DNA of 64,000 nucleotides from Cordylochernes scorpioides (lineage: Eukaryota; Arthropoda; Arachnida; Pseudoscorpiones; Chernetidae): assembly GCA_030710605.1 (NCBI GenBank), contig CP092876.1:67022115-67086114 (forward strand). Direction: 5' to 3'. Both the position numbers and the translations under genes were made by a program. Under the pieces are notes generated by a model. It made no database searches and had not been told where the DNA came from. It saw only the letters and a program-made list of their open reading frames with translations. Positions 44,059-55,779 of this stretch are shown here, piece after piece (within the stretch, counting starts at the first letter, position 1; each line of letters opens with the position of its first letter).

Positions 44059-44266
44059 CAGGAATCGGCAAACCTTTGAGTGGAAAGAGTGAAAAATTAA
44101 AATTCACAAATTTCCAAAATTTATATAAAGAGCCACAACATTTTTTTCTTGCCAACAATAAATAGTACTCGCATAAATAATATTTACATATGGAACTATA
44201 TAAAGAACCTCATCTTCACATCCAAAGAACCGCAAGTGACTTGCGACCGCAGTTTGCCCACCCCTG
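44059..44266. mobile_element. hAT-type MITE, copy 2
   Basis: Starts CAGGAATCGGCAAACC and ends TTTGCCCACCCCTG with a perfect 8-bp duplication GTCTAACT (44051-44058 and 44267-44274). Internal ATAGTACTCG-ATAAATAATATT is shared with 1792-1993. Confidence 0.93.
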
Positions 44267-44517
44267 GTCTAACTCCTTCTAGCCTATTCTCGGCAATGTT
44301 ATTTGTCAATAAATGAACATATTTAGGACGACGCTTATATAACTAAAAACATATATATCGATGAAATTTTATGCATATAAAGAGACGTAATATCTATTTG
44401 TGTCAAATTATTGTATTGTGGCATAAACGAAAAAGATGGGTTATTAAAGAATCGCCTTAATCTATATCGATTTTAGACTATGAAAAGATGTCCTTGAATA
44501 CCAAGTCGTAGTTCACA

Positions 44518-44781
44518 ATGGATATTAAGGATATTCTCCGAATGCTCAACCTTTTTAAGCAAAGAAAGAATTTGACGCAAAAAATGAACGATTTGTTTAG
44601 CGCGGTGGGCACACATCGAGTGTACAGAAAAGGAGGGGTACTAAGTGAGTTCGTAATCAAAGAGCCCAACAGTATCCACTATCAAAATGTAATTAGTGTC
44701 TTACTTATCAACTTATCCATTCTTCTTATCAAGTATATCAGGCCGCCGTCTGCGGAGAGAATTCTCATTGTGATTTAGGAA
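44518..44781 (+). CDS. Small hypothetical open frame (86 residues), unproven
   Basis: ATG in good context (CACAATGG) opens MDIKDILRMLNLFKQRKNLT and continues KMNDLFSAVGTHRVYRKGG, ending in a hydrophobic stretch VISVLLINLSILLI that could span a membrane. It is not repeated elsewhere in the window and I recognise no family. Lack of nearby exons, promoter or splice signals keeps confidence low. Confidence 0.2.
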
Positions 44782-44853
44782 ACAGATTGATTGCTAGAAG
44801 ATGCCTGGAGGAACGGGTCATGAAAATAAGCTTATAAATACATAGAGCATACA

Positions 44854-44883
44854 CCATAGCGCTTAACACGCTTATTCGGCGGT

Positions 44884-44923
<40 letters not shown>

Positions 44924-44977
44924 GGCCCCTGCGCAAGGATGACACACAAAATCGTGAAGCATTCCATAGCGCTTAAC
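44854..44977. repeat. Target-site duplication around U6 copy 1
   Basis: CCATAGCGCTTAAC (14 bp) is identical at 44854-44867 and 44964-44977, overlapping the first and last bases of the U6 sequence. Long direct duplications are typical of LINE-mediated retroposition. Confidence 0.8.
44866..44966 (+). ncRNA. U6 snRNA retrocopy 1
   Basis: Nearly complete U6: CATATACTAAAATTGGAACG, the ACAGAGA box and AGC of the catalytic centre (GATACAGAGAAGATTAGC), and CCCCTGCGCAAGGATGACAC are intact. Substitutions occur in the 3' domain (CACACAAAATCGTGAAGCAT). U6 normally pairs with U4 and U2 in the spliceosome. There is no pol III T-run after it. A TATA-like TATAAATA lies about 30 bp upstream, which would suit a U6 promoter, but the duplication favours a retrocopy. 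Confidence 0.85.
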
Positions 44978-45229
44978 GCCAAAATTCCATTTAAAAAAAG
45001 CATCATTTGCTGTTTTATGGGCATATGCCTCCTCTCTTGACCCGCGGATCCTTATATAAATAGTGAAGCTACAGACTTTCGGGATAAGGGGCTAGCGGCG
45101 AATGGTGAGAATGCCATTGACTGACAGACTAAACAATAAAGATGTTCCTAAGTGATCGAAGAGAGACCTACTGGGGAGATGAAAATAAAAGAAAGATAAC
45201 TAGAATGTTTAAAAATCTTGTCTCAGACC

Positions 45230-45274
45230 CTTGGAACGCTTCGCGATTTTGCGTGTCTTCCTTACGCAGGGGCC

Positions 45275-45314
<40 letters not shown>

Positions 45315-45334
45315 ACCGCCGAAAAAGCGTGTAC
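45230..45334 (-). ncRNA. U6 snRNA retrocopy 2
   Basis: On the minus strand GTACACGCTTTTTCGGCGGT-AC forms the 5' stem-loop, then the ACAGAGA and AGC segments are intact. Differences: GCGTAAGGAAGACACG and a C in ATCGCGAAG. It is flanked by CTCAGACC at 45222-45229 and 45334-45341 and lacks a T-run. The 5' stem here is better preserved than in copy 1. Confidence 0.85.
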
Positions 45335-45529
45335 TCAGACCATAAGAGTGGATAAAGGTATGGCTGGAAGAATGTGTGGAAGAGAGATTAGGAAGAAGAC
45401 CGATAATGAGATTCTTGGACACTATGATACCATCAAACGACCAGCCATAGAAAGTAAGCTTTGAGAGTACAGGATTACTGCCCACTGAGCTATGAGTTGA
45501 GAAGACATAGATCAATATAAGATAGAGCA

Positions 45530-45860
45530 GAGATGCTATTGAATTCGTGCAAGTGCATGTCCAGATGTCCGAGGCCGCTCGGGGAGGTGGGCGCGAGTTG
45601 GACAAGGTTGGAGCGAGGTGGGCCCACGATCAAATGGAGCAACCGCCGGCCTTCGTCATCATCATCATCAGTAGAAGGCCATCAATTAAATCCCAATTTA
45701 GATTGTTCCGCGGTAGCTGAGGGACCACACTTAGTGCCCTCACTTTAATTGTACGCCACCATGCAATTCCATATTGTGCATCCAAATGGACCGTTGGCGA
45801 GGTTTCCATATTCCCATTACCTGAAAGTAAATCAATCCGGACTCCTTCTTTGTTAATACA
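45530..45860. promoter_or_regulatory. GC-rich island with ATC microsatellite
   Basis: Contains GGGGAGGTGGGCGCGAGTTG and a CATCATCATCATCA tract (45656-45670). CAATTAAATC and similar TAAT cores follow. No frame has a domain. 45861-46375 after it is AT-rich and featureless. Confidence 0.3.
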
Positions 45861-46377
45861 GAATTTATTATTATTGAGCGTGAGAATAAATCAGTATTTA
45901 AACTTTCAATCAAAATCTACCTTAGGAAGAAAGACGTTGGTAGTTAATGTGAGAAGGTATTAAGTAACTTATACATAACGCTAAATCTATTGTCTAACGA
46001 GAACTCTTGCCCTTTTCTAAACCACCTATTAAAATTCATATAACCCATGCGGTATTGGTAGATCAATGTACAAACTCTAGACTGACCATCTCTTAGAATT
46101 ATATGCTTAACAAGTGTTTTGTTGTGAAAAAAGATGGTTAAGAGAGGTAGTTCAAAGATAAAAAATAATGATGATAAAGTTTAAGTTAGAGAGAGAGTAG
46201 AGATTATTGAGGGCATATACAAGAAAAACGCAAATTTATGGCTTGTATAAAAGGTGTAAATGAATTTTTTAAAATAGAAATAAAATAATATACAAAAAAA
46301 GAAGAAATATAAATTTATTGAAATTTAGAAAATAATAAAAACTAAAGAAATAGTTGAAACAAAAATTAAGATAAAAA

Positions 46378-46530
46378 AAGGCATCTCCTGATCGTGAAAC
46401 GAAAAGTTGCTAATGGCTTGCGCCATCTGTCGGAATAAATATCAACTAATTTTAGTTGCAAGATCAGGATATGCCTCCCCCCCCCCCCCCTTAATTTTTC
46501 CACTTGATCCCAGTACAAAAAACCTTTGTT
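46378..46530. repeat. Repeat H, copy 1, with poly-C tract
   Basis: GGCATCTCCTGATCGTGAAA at left and GATCAGGATATGCC at right form an inverted pair; CGCCATCTGTCGGAATAA and CACTTGATCCCAGTAC are shared with 51697. A C13 tract lies at about 46477-46490. Confidence 0.7.
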
Positions 46531-46920
46531 TTATTTTTCATAAAATGAAGATATTCCTCTTTGATGAGGATATTTTAGGCTCAAAGGTAAACTCTCCTGA
46601 ATACAATCTGTTGTTATTTTCAGTGAAATAAGCAACTACAGGTCGTACATACAACACGGGAGAGGAAGGGAGATGTAGATCATAGACGAGCAACTAAGGC
46701 AATTTTTGAATAGCTTTCTACCGATTGTCTGACATCTACAATTAAGACCTTCACCCAAACAACAGAACCACCTATATTCCACATGTCTTTAGATATCAGA
46801 GGAATATAAACAAGTTGGAGAAACACGTTGTTGTTTCATTTTCACTATGTTTCTCTAGGGCGGATGTTGAGAGAAGAGTGAGAGTAGAGCATCAACTGCC
46901 ATAGAGGTTCATTTCAAATA

Positions 46921-47158
46921 TAAGGTTGTCCCAAAAGTTCGTGTTTTTCTTATTACGTGGCGAATAATATTATTACGGCGTTATTCGCCGTTATGTATAA
47001 TGTCTTTGTTTTATGTATAAAGTAATTGTATTATTATGTATTATAATAATGCATTATACAATTACTTTATACATAATACAAAGACATTATACATAACGGC
47101 GAATAATATTGGTATTTCAATTTTTCGCAAGTGTTTACGAACTTTTGGGACAACCTTG
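46921..47158. mobile_element. Mariner-type MITE family F, intact palindrome
   Basis: TIRs TAAGGTTGTCCCAAAAGTTC and GAACTTTTGGGACAACCTTG between TA dinucleotides (46919-20, 47159-60). Nearly the whole element is self-complementary (TTCGCCGTTATGTATAATGT against ACATTATACATAACGGCGAA). The same family at 16967-17436 is interrupted by a LINE. Confidence 0.92.
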
Positions 47159-47194
47159 TAATTTGAATAGAGAGGATTAATGAGAATTATATCA

Positions 47195-47260
47195 ATCAGG
47201 GATTATCGTGTTATAACGGTGGTCGTTAAAGAGAGATTAAACTGTAAATAGCTGTGATAT
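47195..47260. mobile_element. pogo-like MITE end, fragment
   Basis: GGTGGTCGTTAAAGAGAGATTAAACTG-TA resembles the right terminal repeat of CAGTTNAACC-type elements. No matching left end found, so only a remnant. Confidence 0.35.
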
Positions 47261-49015
47261 TGTCATGTAGAAAATGAAGGAAGAGATAAACTGCAGGATG
47301 AAAAATCAATTCCATCTAATCAAAATAATTCAACGGTATTTTCATAAAATAAAAGACAACAACAAAGCGGGATGTCTCGCTAAGGACAATGACACCCAAT
47401 GAAAAAGAGAAAGAGAGAAAAAAATAAATCTACATATCTGAACCTATATACAGGAAATTACATTATGCTTGGAATAGGTTCTATTAGCATACTATAATTT
47501 TAATATAAACTTAAATCAAAATAGAGATCAATTATACTTAACAATTAAGAATTTTTTAAAAGTCTGATAGGTATTTTTACAAAATCGATTAAATTGAATG
47601 AATGCAAGAAACTTTGCTAGATATCAGTCCTCTTGGATCAGTAGAGAGAATACCATTATTATGTCTCTAGTCTTGAAATGTTGGGGGAACGTGAGTAAAA
47701 GATGAGTAGAATTTTGAACGTTAGATCCACAGCTTGGATCCTCCACTGCGTGAATTATTTTCAGAAAATTCTTCAAATTACAATGGGTGTTACAAAGTGT
47801 GTGTTGTAGAAATTAGGGCGGAAATAATTTGGAATACCTTGTTGAAGAAAATTTTAAATGAATCATTTGTATTATTCAATAGGAACGGCCTTTTCTTGAG
47901 TTTATATATGATTTTAATATACAAGAAATATTAAAATTGTATTTTTGTTATCCTCGAACGATATATTAGTCAATTCCTGTGTATAAATATGTTATATAAA
48001 AATTATATTTTATTTTAAAATTATAATTCCCAGATCAAATTACTCTGTAAAGTCCACCGTAAGATGTCGCGGCTTTCCCCTATATAAAACTCATTGTTGT
48101 TGTTTCCCGTTGGCCGGATCAAATCGTTTGTACATATATAAATAGGTATTTCGTTTTCATTATTCTTACGCCTTAATTCAGGTAGTACTTTATCAAATTA
48201 TGTATTTATGTTCCATAAGCTTAATTAAAGAGCTATTTCTGATCAAAACTATTTTTATTATTCTCACGACTGCAAAACAATATCATATTAATATTCATGT
48301 ATCAAGCAAATGATCAATAATTCTATATAAAATATTCTAAAATCAACAGAAAAAAATCTCTTTTTTTGTAATATATATGCGAATAAAAGATTACATGAGG
48401 AGCTTCTTTTTCGTAATTTATTTATTCGTATATATTTAAACAAAATCTACTGAGTTTATATAGCCGAATATTTTGTAATATATATAATATATAAATATAT
48501 ATATATTTATATTTTTAAAATTTATTCTATATAATCTGTAATTAAATAAGTTTGGGTCAAAAACAGTGTACACAATTGTACGATGTCTTCTTGGAAGTTT
48601 GCATACTCCATAGTAATATCAACTATTGTGTTGAATTTAATTTTTGTATAGATTTTTTTTATTTTAAAAATACCGTATGTTAAAATTGGTCTGAAAACAG
48701 AGATTTATAAAATGTAATTCGTTTTCGGGAGCTCAAATCCCAAGATTCACTGCAAAGAGAAAATATAAAACTTTCGAATCTTTAAGTTCTGATATTTACT
48801 CTATATAAAAAGAACAATTTAATTTATTTTTCTTCTATAATTCGCAATTGTTTTTCCTAAAATTTTGATTTTTTTGTGTACTGGTGATATTATTACGTTT
48901 TTAAATTAAACTGTGGGATATTTTCTCTATAATGCAAATATAAAATGTTCGATTTTTTTTTCAGAACTAATTTCCAAATTATTTTTATTACACCATAATA
49001 TTCTATATTCTTTAT
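47261..49015. other. AT-rich intergenic stretch
   Basis: No gene, RNA or terminal repeat recognised apart from a GTTGTTGTTTCCCG run near 48093. A 66-residue frame at 47734-47934 has no identifiable domain and no repeat relatives. Confidence 0.5.
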
Positions 49016-49019
49016 GCTA

Positions 49020-49205
49020 TTTTAATTGCTATTTATAGTAGGCTGTTAGATCTTCATTCCAGCATATCATTGATATTTCATTCAGATAACAGATCAACTT
49101 ACAATTGGGCACCTGAAAATCCATCAGCAAATCATTCAACAAAATTGTCCATAGAAGTGGAGAAAGCGGACCACCCTGAGAGAACATCCCTTAGTAATTG
49201 GCTTT
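49020..49205 (-). pseudogene. LINE reverse-transcriptase fragment
   Basis: Minus strand reads QGGPLSPLLWTILLNDLL, then LICYLNEISMICWNEDL. The first is the RT motif QG-x2-SP-LL-x6-DL; the second aligns with the catalytic Y-A-D-D motif but has YLNE, so both Asp residues are lost. Fragment too short to date; the R1/Jockey-like spelling is a guess. Confidence 0.75.
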
Positions 49206-50355
49206 AAAGTTGTTATATTATTATAATTTGAATATATATTTCTGGAAGAAGCTGCTGTCACAATTTCAACTAACCAATATGTAAAGTTGTTCAGTAAAAG
49301 ACTAATATGCATATTCTAATTGTTCTGCATAACCGTGCGAAGCCTGAAAATAAAATTAGAAATTTTTTTGATAACTTAAGAGATTAAAATCATATCGTAA
49401 AAATGTGTCGTAAAATTTATCGGTATTTTGGAAGAAAAATGCGCTTGGTTGTTATAAATAATGCGACAAAATAAAATCTGAAAGAGCTGATAAATGTATG
49501 ACCAATCCATTCCTACGACGACCCACTTTATAACATTTTAAAAATATTTGTTGAAGATCTTATTCGACTTATCTCAACCAGAGGGATATATCCCTACAAA
49601 TATAAATAAAAGTTCAGTGTATTTATTAAAGAGCACCTAGCGTCCGTTAAAAAAGACGTTGGATGCATGCACTGCCATCTATTAGCACTTTCTATAACTA
49701 TTCTAAAACAATCACCAACATCTACAAAAATACGATAGTATATTTATAAATATATATAATATTTAACTTTTAAATAAAAATAAAAATAGGCTATATATTA
49801 TATGAATAAATAAATTTATTTCGAGTAAATTCTTGCATTTAAAACAAAAAATAATTATAATATTTACCATGAATACCAAGTCGAATGGTTGCTCGATCCC
49901 TATACAAATTTTACAAAGCAGTGTAAGTAGAAAAATAACTTGGATTTATTATTTTCTCTTCCACTGAATGATGGGTGATTGATTATCGTGAGGATATCGC
50001 GCATTATTGACTTATAACTAACCATTGTCTCTTTTGTCCTATCATGATAACATTTATAGATGAACCGCTCAAGAAGAGTGACTGAGTGAAAATACCAAAT
50101 CTTTCAAACATAAAATTTAGAAAATTCTAATAGCCTCAACAGATAGTGTTCGTTCCTTAATAAAAATGCTTCGCATTTGAAAAAAGTGCTGAAAAAAAAT
50201 CAGATGAATATTGCAATATGTGAACAAATGGTAACACTTCCCTCTTCCTCTTTTAAAAATTATTCCCAGTATATATGGTATAATCAGTATGTTGAGCAAA
50301 TTGTAATTGAATAAAATTTAATCATGACTAAATTTTCTATATATGATGACAAGTA
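49206..50355. other. AT-rich intergenic stretch
   Basis: No gene or recognised element. Frames are short and low-complexity. Confidence 0.5.
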
Positions 50356-50359
50356 CTTA

Positions 50360-50505
50360 ATAAGGTGCAGTTTGTATTATAGATTAGGAACACAATATAA
50401 TAAGACTTATCCAAATTAATTAATGTATTATTATGCATACCATTTATTAATTTGGATTCGGTCTTAATAAATTGTGTTTCTAATCTATCATACAAGTTTT
50501 TAATT
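50360..50505. mobile_element. MITE family C, compact palindrome
   Basis: Left GTATTATAGATTAGGAACAC, AATAAGACTTATCCAAATTA and right AATTTGGATTCGGTCTTAAT, GTGTTTCTAATCTATCATAC pair over about 60 bp. The left end matches the outer left segment of 6974-7659. It lacks the 40-bp minisatellite. Confidence 0.8.
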
Positions 50506-50904
50506 ATCAAGTAATTGTATTTATAGAGAATGCAATAATGATTACATTTTATCCAACACTAGATACAGACCATGATATTCATGGCGGGTAGCGGTTGGCG
50601 ACTGCATCCCTCTTCCCTGAATGGAATTGAGGTAAATATGGAAATACCAATTAGAGTATCTCTAGTTTCCTACATACATGGACCTACTATGAAATTTCCT
50701 TCATAGAGTAAAGAAAATGGACCTGAGAAAGCCCTAGTGGGAGTCAAATGCAACTTTGATCATACATTTGTTATTGGTCATTGGACGAGATATGCTCAGA
50801 ACGGCAGTGCATATAGCAGTAAACAAGCTAAGCCTCACTATATATAGACGACATATACAAACTACAGCTAAAATGACTATAATTATGGCTATTTTTTTAC
50901 AGTT

Positions 50905-51165
50905 ACTACCCGTGATCGAATCCTGAATTGAACCTTTTTTTTTTCTTAAAGAAAAATTAGCTACAATGACCCCCGATTCATGCTAAAAGTCCAACGCCAT
51001 CACTAAGTGCAAGTAACCAAACAGAATTGTAACACACTTGTAAGTGCAAAAGACGAACTGCTCTTTTAACGTGTGTAGACATGTTGTGTACTTAGGGTAA
51101 AAGCAGTCGCTAGCACTTCACCATAGTTATCATAACCTGTAACAAGCGTACGGGAGATAATACAA
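50905..51165 (+). mobile_element. tRNA-derived SINE, copy 2
   Basis: Box B-like CGTGATCGAATCCTG then CCCCCGATTCATGCTAAAAG, TTGTAAGTGCAAAAGACGAA, GTGTAGACATGTTGTGTACT and GTAAAAGCAGTCGC. The 5' head is more decayed than in copy 1. Confidence 0.7.
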
Positions 51166-51696
51166 GGGTCACATCAAAGGTTTTGCAATCAATTATGAAT
51201 ATTTAAAATATTAAAATCAAAAGCATGGTATGCTTCATCCAAAGATGGTGGACATGGTTCACATTTTTCTTCATCACTCTCTGAATCATCTGGTCCAACT
51301 TTAAATATTTTATTTTGCACTTTCTTAATTTTTTTTTGTTAGATGGTTTTTCTTAAAAAAATAACATAAAATCATCTATCTCACTATACAAGTAATATAT
51401 ATACTTGTAATAAATTACAATAATTGTAATAAAAAGAATGAATGTGAGATACCGATTTACTTCAACTAACTTCCCTACAAACTGCGCAAGGAAAAGAGGA
51501 TGACAAATACTGACAATACATCAACCAAATCTTACATCTCAACAGTACATAATCCACGATATTATTGTGTGAGAAATTGTGTGTATACATTAGCAAAATG
51601 CATTTTATTCATAAATGTTTTTAATATTTGTTACTATATAAAAGAATATAATAAAAAAATAATTTGAATTTTAATAAAAGTAATATCTATAGAAAA

Positions 51697-51885
51697 GGGC
51701 ATCTCCTGATCGTTCAATTAAAAGTTGCTGATGGCTTGCGTTATCTGTCGAAATAAGTATGAACTGTTGATTTTCAATTATTCCATAATAAATTGCACGA
51801 TGAGGAGAAGACCTTTTCTCAATTAATCCACCTGATCCCAGTACAATTTCACTTTTGTACTATTTTTTACAAAGTAATATCTGTC
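51697..51885. repeat. Repeat H, copy 2
   Basis: GGGCATCTCCTGATCGTTCA, TGGCTTGCGTTATCTGTCGA, then CACCTGATCCCAGTACAA. The last block (CCCAGTACAAT-TCAC-TTTGTACTATT) also occurs at about 391-423. Confidence 0.65.
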
Positions 51886-51889
51886 GCTT

Positions 51890-52406
51890 ATTATGGTGTA
51901 CACAAACTTATAAAACAACTATCTATAGTTGTGTGCATACCCTTGCAAATATTCCTTTGATTACGGATTATATGGAATCCAGAAATATAAAATATGATCT
52001 GAATAATTTATCGATTGAGGACCAACAGCGATATGACTAGGATATTCCAGACATAAGTGAAAAGTTTATAAAATATGAAATGACACTTTTGAAGAAAAAT
52101 ACTAATCAAACATTACAACGTTTCTTTCCCGCTAATATTCCGAAATATTTTCGGGCAAATTTCCACAACTCTCAATTTAATTACAAATTACGGAAAGTTT
52201 AAAGCTTTTTAAAATTCATCAAAGCAGTGCAAGATTCAAGATGCTTCTGTGGATGTGAGGAACAGACTTCTATTCATCTGCTGCTAAATTGCCCCGTCTT
52301 CCAAGAGTATAGAATAAACAATGGACTAAATGTATCGAACCCGTTTGATCTAATTTCAACAAAAGACAAATATATAAAATTCAACTCATTTTGCAGATTA
52401 TTTTGA
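51890..52406 (+). pseudogene. LINE ORF2 C-terminal remnant
   Basis: A mostly open reading (51972 on, one stop at 52038) runs through RNIKYDLNNLSIED, then after a stop near 52201 SRCFCGCEEQTSIHLLLNCP (about 52237-52300), a C-x-C-G-C...H-x4-C knuckle as in LINE polymerases, and ends near 52406. The 5' reverse transcriptase portion is not present. Confidence 0.55.
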
Positions 52407-53004
52407 ATTTTATAAAAAACTACTAAATTCTATTGGAACACTTTTATTTAGAAATTAATTCTTTTTAATATTGTTTTAATTGAATAATTCTCTAATATCT
52501 AGCATATTTCCATTCAAAAATATTCCTTAAAACTTTTTTTTAAATCTGTAAATTGCTTTTCTCGAATACACACAATACTTTACAATTTGATTTCATTTAA
52601 CTAAATTTGCATACCAACCCTTTGTACATATTTCAATTGTGTTGATATATATATTTTTTATATTTTCATCTAAAAAACTAACTCGCATACTAATTCTGTA
52701 CATATTTAAATTTCTTTCTTTTCTTTCAAATTTTTGTTTATGTTTAAAGTACAAGTGTCCCTAGGGGGACATAGCGCTCTAAGTCGAAATAAAGAAATCT
52801 ATGGCTCTGAGTTGGTTTATAAGCAATGTAATGCCTTTACAAATGTTGGCGTTCAACCAACTGAAATATTAGCAAATAAATCTTTTATTCAATCTAATAT
52901 ATGTCCTTCTATTAACAAATGATTTAAATATGGATTTCTCTATTTTTAAAAGTAATATCTGATCTGGCTTTTCTCATTAGATATTCACAATACAGGTGAA
53001 TTGG

Positions 53005-53200
53005 AAAAATCAAAACATTCCCGAAATGTCACAAATGCGATTCCTAACTAGCCAGTCCTGAACATCTGTTGAATTGAATCAAATCCTCCAAAAATAACTC
53101 TGGGAAAACCTCAGGACTATAATAGAAAAGCTGAGACAATGGAACCTAATGGATATCGTTTAAACGACTTGAGGAATGAGCAACAACAACAACAGGTGAA
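53005..53200 (+). pseudogene. LINE tail with CAA repeat
   Basis: Frame reads CHKCDS, stop, LASPEHLLN, then NLRTIIEKLRQWNLMDIV and stop. This is a C-x2-C...H knuckle at the end of a LINE polymerase with one stop codon. AGCAACAACAACAACAGG follows, the usual 3' tail. Confidence 0.65.
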
Positions 53201-53444
53201 GTGACGTCTTCTATTGGAATATTTGCTCGAGCTGTTGAATATGTCTGGAGTTTGGAACAAAGAAGGTTGTAAGATGTGTCTCCTGGTTATTATTCAATAT
53301 TTAATGGCTCCCCAATTTGGTCATGTCTACATATATAGACTACATGACTATAGTCGGAACAAAAACAACACTCCATGAAGGGGCAACAATACAACTTCTT
53401 AATTGGACATGTATTTGCTAAATAAATTATACACTCTAGAGAGA

Positions 53445-53625
53445 TTGAGAGAGACAAAACTTAAAGAAGTTATACCTTTTAACATATATATCTAGATTCA
53501 GACACTAATTACGAAATACATATATTTGACACACAGTGATCATTGAAGACACACGAGATAACCAAGTGTGAACACAATTATTTTTGTCACTCTCAAAAAA
53601 AAAAAATAAATAAATAAATAGACAA
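53445..53625 (-). mobile_element. Tc1-type MITE family B, copy
   Basis: GAGACAAAACTTAAAGAAGT at left, GAAGACACACGAGATAACCA and AGTGTGAACACAATTATTTT inside. The right terminal repeat is lost after an A-rich run and AAATAAATAAATAAAT. Confidence 0.75.
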
Positions 53626-54663
53626 CCGGCGATATTAAAACTCAATAATATTCTGATTAATGATTTTAATCGAATACAAATTTGTAAGTTGATTCTGTTT
53701 TAGTGCGTGATCTACTAAGAGGAAAATAGAGCTATAGTTTTTGAGGGCTTTTGGTGTTGATTCGTTCTTTCTTCCAACGTTTTTCCTGTCTTTTTTATAT
53801 ATGTCATTGGGCAGGATTAGCATATATTTCTGTAAATTATGATCGATTTTTGACTATTTTTTGGATTATCTTGGTATTGGGAAGTGAGATGGCGAAAAAG
53901 TGTTATTAAATTTGAAGGTGTCTGGTATGTTGTTTTGATATTAAATTTCTTGAGGGCTCTACTGATTCTCTCAATACCGTAGCTATACAGGAGAGAGAGT
54001 GAAGTATGGTTGCTGAGTTTGGTATTGTTGAAAGAGGTGAATGTTAAAAAAAATTGTTGAAAACTTTGAAATAAAGATATTGACTAACGACAATTTCACA
54101 GATCAGCACTCACTCCTCGTTTCAATAGCCAAACTCAGCAATCATACTGCACTCACCCATACAGCCATGGTATTGGAAGTATCATTTGACTTCACAAGAA
54201 ATGCAATATAAAAACCATATGCCAGATACCATCAAATTTAAGAACGCTTTTATGCCATCACGCGATATACCAAACACGATCCAAACAATAATCAAAATCG
54301 AAACTCATTCAAAACATTTACAACTGAAAAATTTCATTATTATAAGTTGGTTTATGATCAATTGAAGATAGAAACTTATCAAGATTCAAAATCTATTAAC
54401 TGTCGTTTCAGCCACCCATTGTCACATTTTTCAAGGTGGAAAGCTTAACCTGAAGTTGACTTTTGAAAACATCCACTATCGGTGTTATCGCAGTTCCTCT
54501 TAGACATTTATATATTGGAATATATATTATATGATCAAATAATCACAAGAGACGCTTTAAATACAAAAGTGAAATACGAAATAATTTGGTAGACGTATTG
54601 AAAAAGAGAGAGAGAAGCTATTTTAAATATCTTTAGAAAACATATATTTTCAGTTATAAGGTA

Positions 54664-54815
54664 TTTTCCTATATATTCATGAACAAAACGTATTGAAGTT
54701 GTATCTTATAGCATGTATATCAGTATTTAAGCAATAACTCTGAAATATATTTGATACACACTGAACTTTTTTGAAGACACACGAGATAACCAAGTGTGAA
54801 CAAAACGTGTTATTT
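54664..54815 (-). mobile_element. Tc1-type MITE family B, in left arm of duplication
   Basis: TATTCATGAACAAAACGTAT, TATAGCATGTATATCAGTAT, GAAGACACACGAGATAACCA. The left end of the plus-strand family is missing. Confidence 0.8.
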
Positions 54816-55268
54816 ACTGTAATTATACTATAAAGTCACAACTTTGTGTTTCGCTCTCTGTTTTGAAAGGGTGAAAGTAGGTCGTCGAAATGACGGATAA
54901 TATATTTTGAAGGTTGATGTGTTTCTATCTCTTATTGATCTACAGATTAAACTATATTCAATAGTTTTCGGGGAATATCTTTTTCCAGCGTACATAACAA
55001 ATAAATTCACTCAAAACCCTCTAAATCACAACGAGAGATAAAAAATGAATTCAGGTGCGGACGGAGTTCACTGAAACAATGTCTACAGACAGGAGGAATG
55101 GATGAAGATTGTTTCAATGACACCATAGAAATATAATGAATCCCCCACTCAGGAAAGTTTTCTTAAACGACAGATTAATTTTAGAAAACACTTTCATAGA
55201 ATAACACATATAATTCTAAAAAAAGTGCAAGAATAGATTATTTCTAAATGTTATTCATAAATTAGCTA

Positions 55269-55500
55269 TATACACTCATGGATAAAACTTAAAGAAGTAG
55301 AAAGTCTTCGATCACAGGTTGTCTGTTTTATTTAACCTTTATTTGAAGGTAATAGAGGCAATTTTGTTACACTTGGTTATCTCATGTGTATTCAATAAAG
55401 GTTACTGTGTATCAAATATCTTTCAGAGTTATTGCTTGAATCCCGATATAAATGCTAAAAGGTTCAACTTCCATATGTTTTGTTCATGAATATATAGGAA
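55269..55500 (+). mobile_element. Tc1-type MITE family B, in right arm
   Basis: CACTCATGGATAAAACTTAA at left and ATGTTTTGTTCATGAATATA at right; internal ACACTTGGTTATCTCATGTG. Nearly full length, unlike its partner. Confidence 0.85.
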
Positions 55501-55779
55501 AATACATTAAAACTGAAAATATGTTTTCTAAAGATATTTAAAATAGCTTCTCTCTCTCTTTCAATCTGTCTACCAAATTATTTCGTATTTCATCTTTGTA
55601 TTTAAAGCGTATCTTGTGATTATTTAATTTTATAATATATATTATACAATATATAAATGTCTAGGAGAAACTGCGCTATCACCGGTAGTGGATGTCGACA
55701 AAAGACTTGACTTTACCTCAAGTCGGTAGCTACATCACATGTGACGATAGAACAAAATTGGGTTTAAAAAAATCTGCTA

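Larger units (their letters stand above)
54440..55735. repeat. Large inverted duplication with MITE arms
   Basis: Left arm 54440-54815 and right arm 55345-55735 are reverse complements in order: AACATCCACTATCGGTGTTA / CACCGGTAGTGGATGTCGAC, TAGACATTTATATA / TATATAAATGTCTAGG, AATACGAAATAATTTGGTAG / CTACCAAATTATTTCGTATT, and the family B MITE. The spacer is about 530 bp. Arms differ at several positions, so the event is old. The MITE is part of both arms and moved with them. Confidence 0.85.

Noticed and set aside
44866-45334. Functional U6 genes
   Set aside because: Both copies have target-site duplications and no T-run terminator; substitutions occur in the 3' domains. A TATA-like box before copy 1 is noted but not enough.
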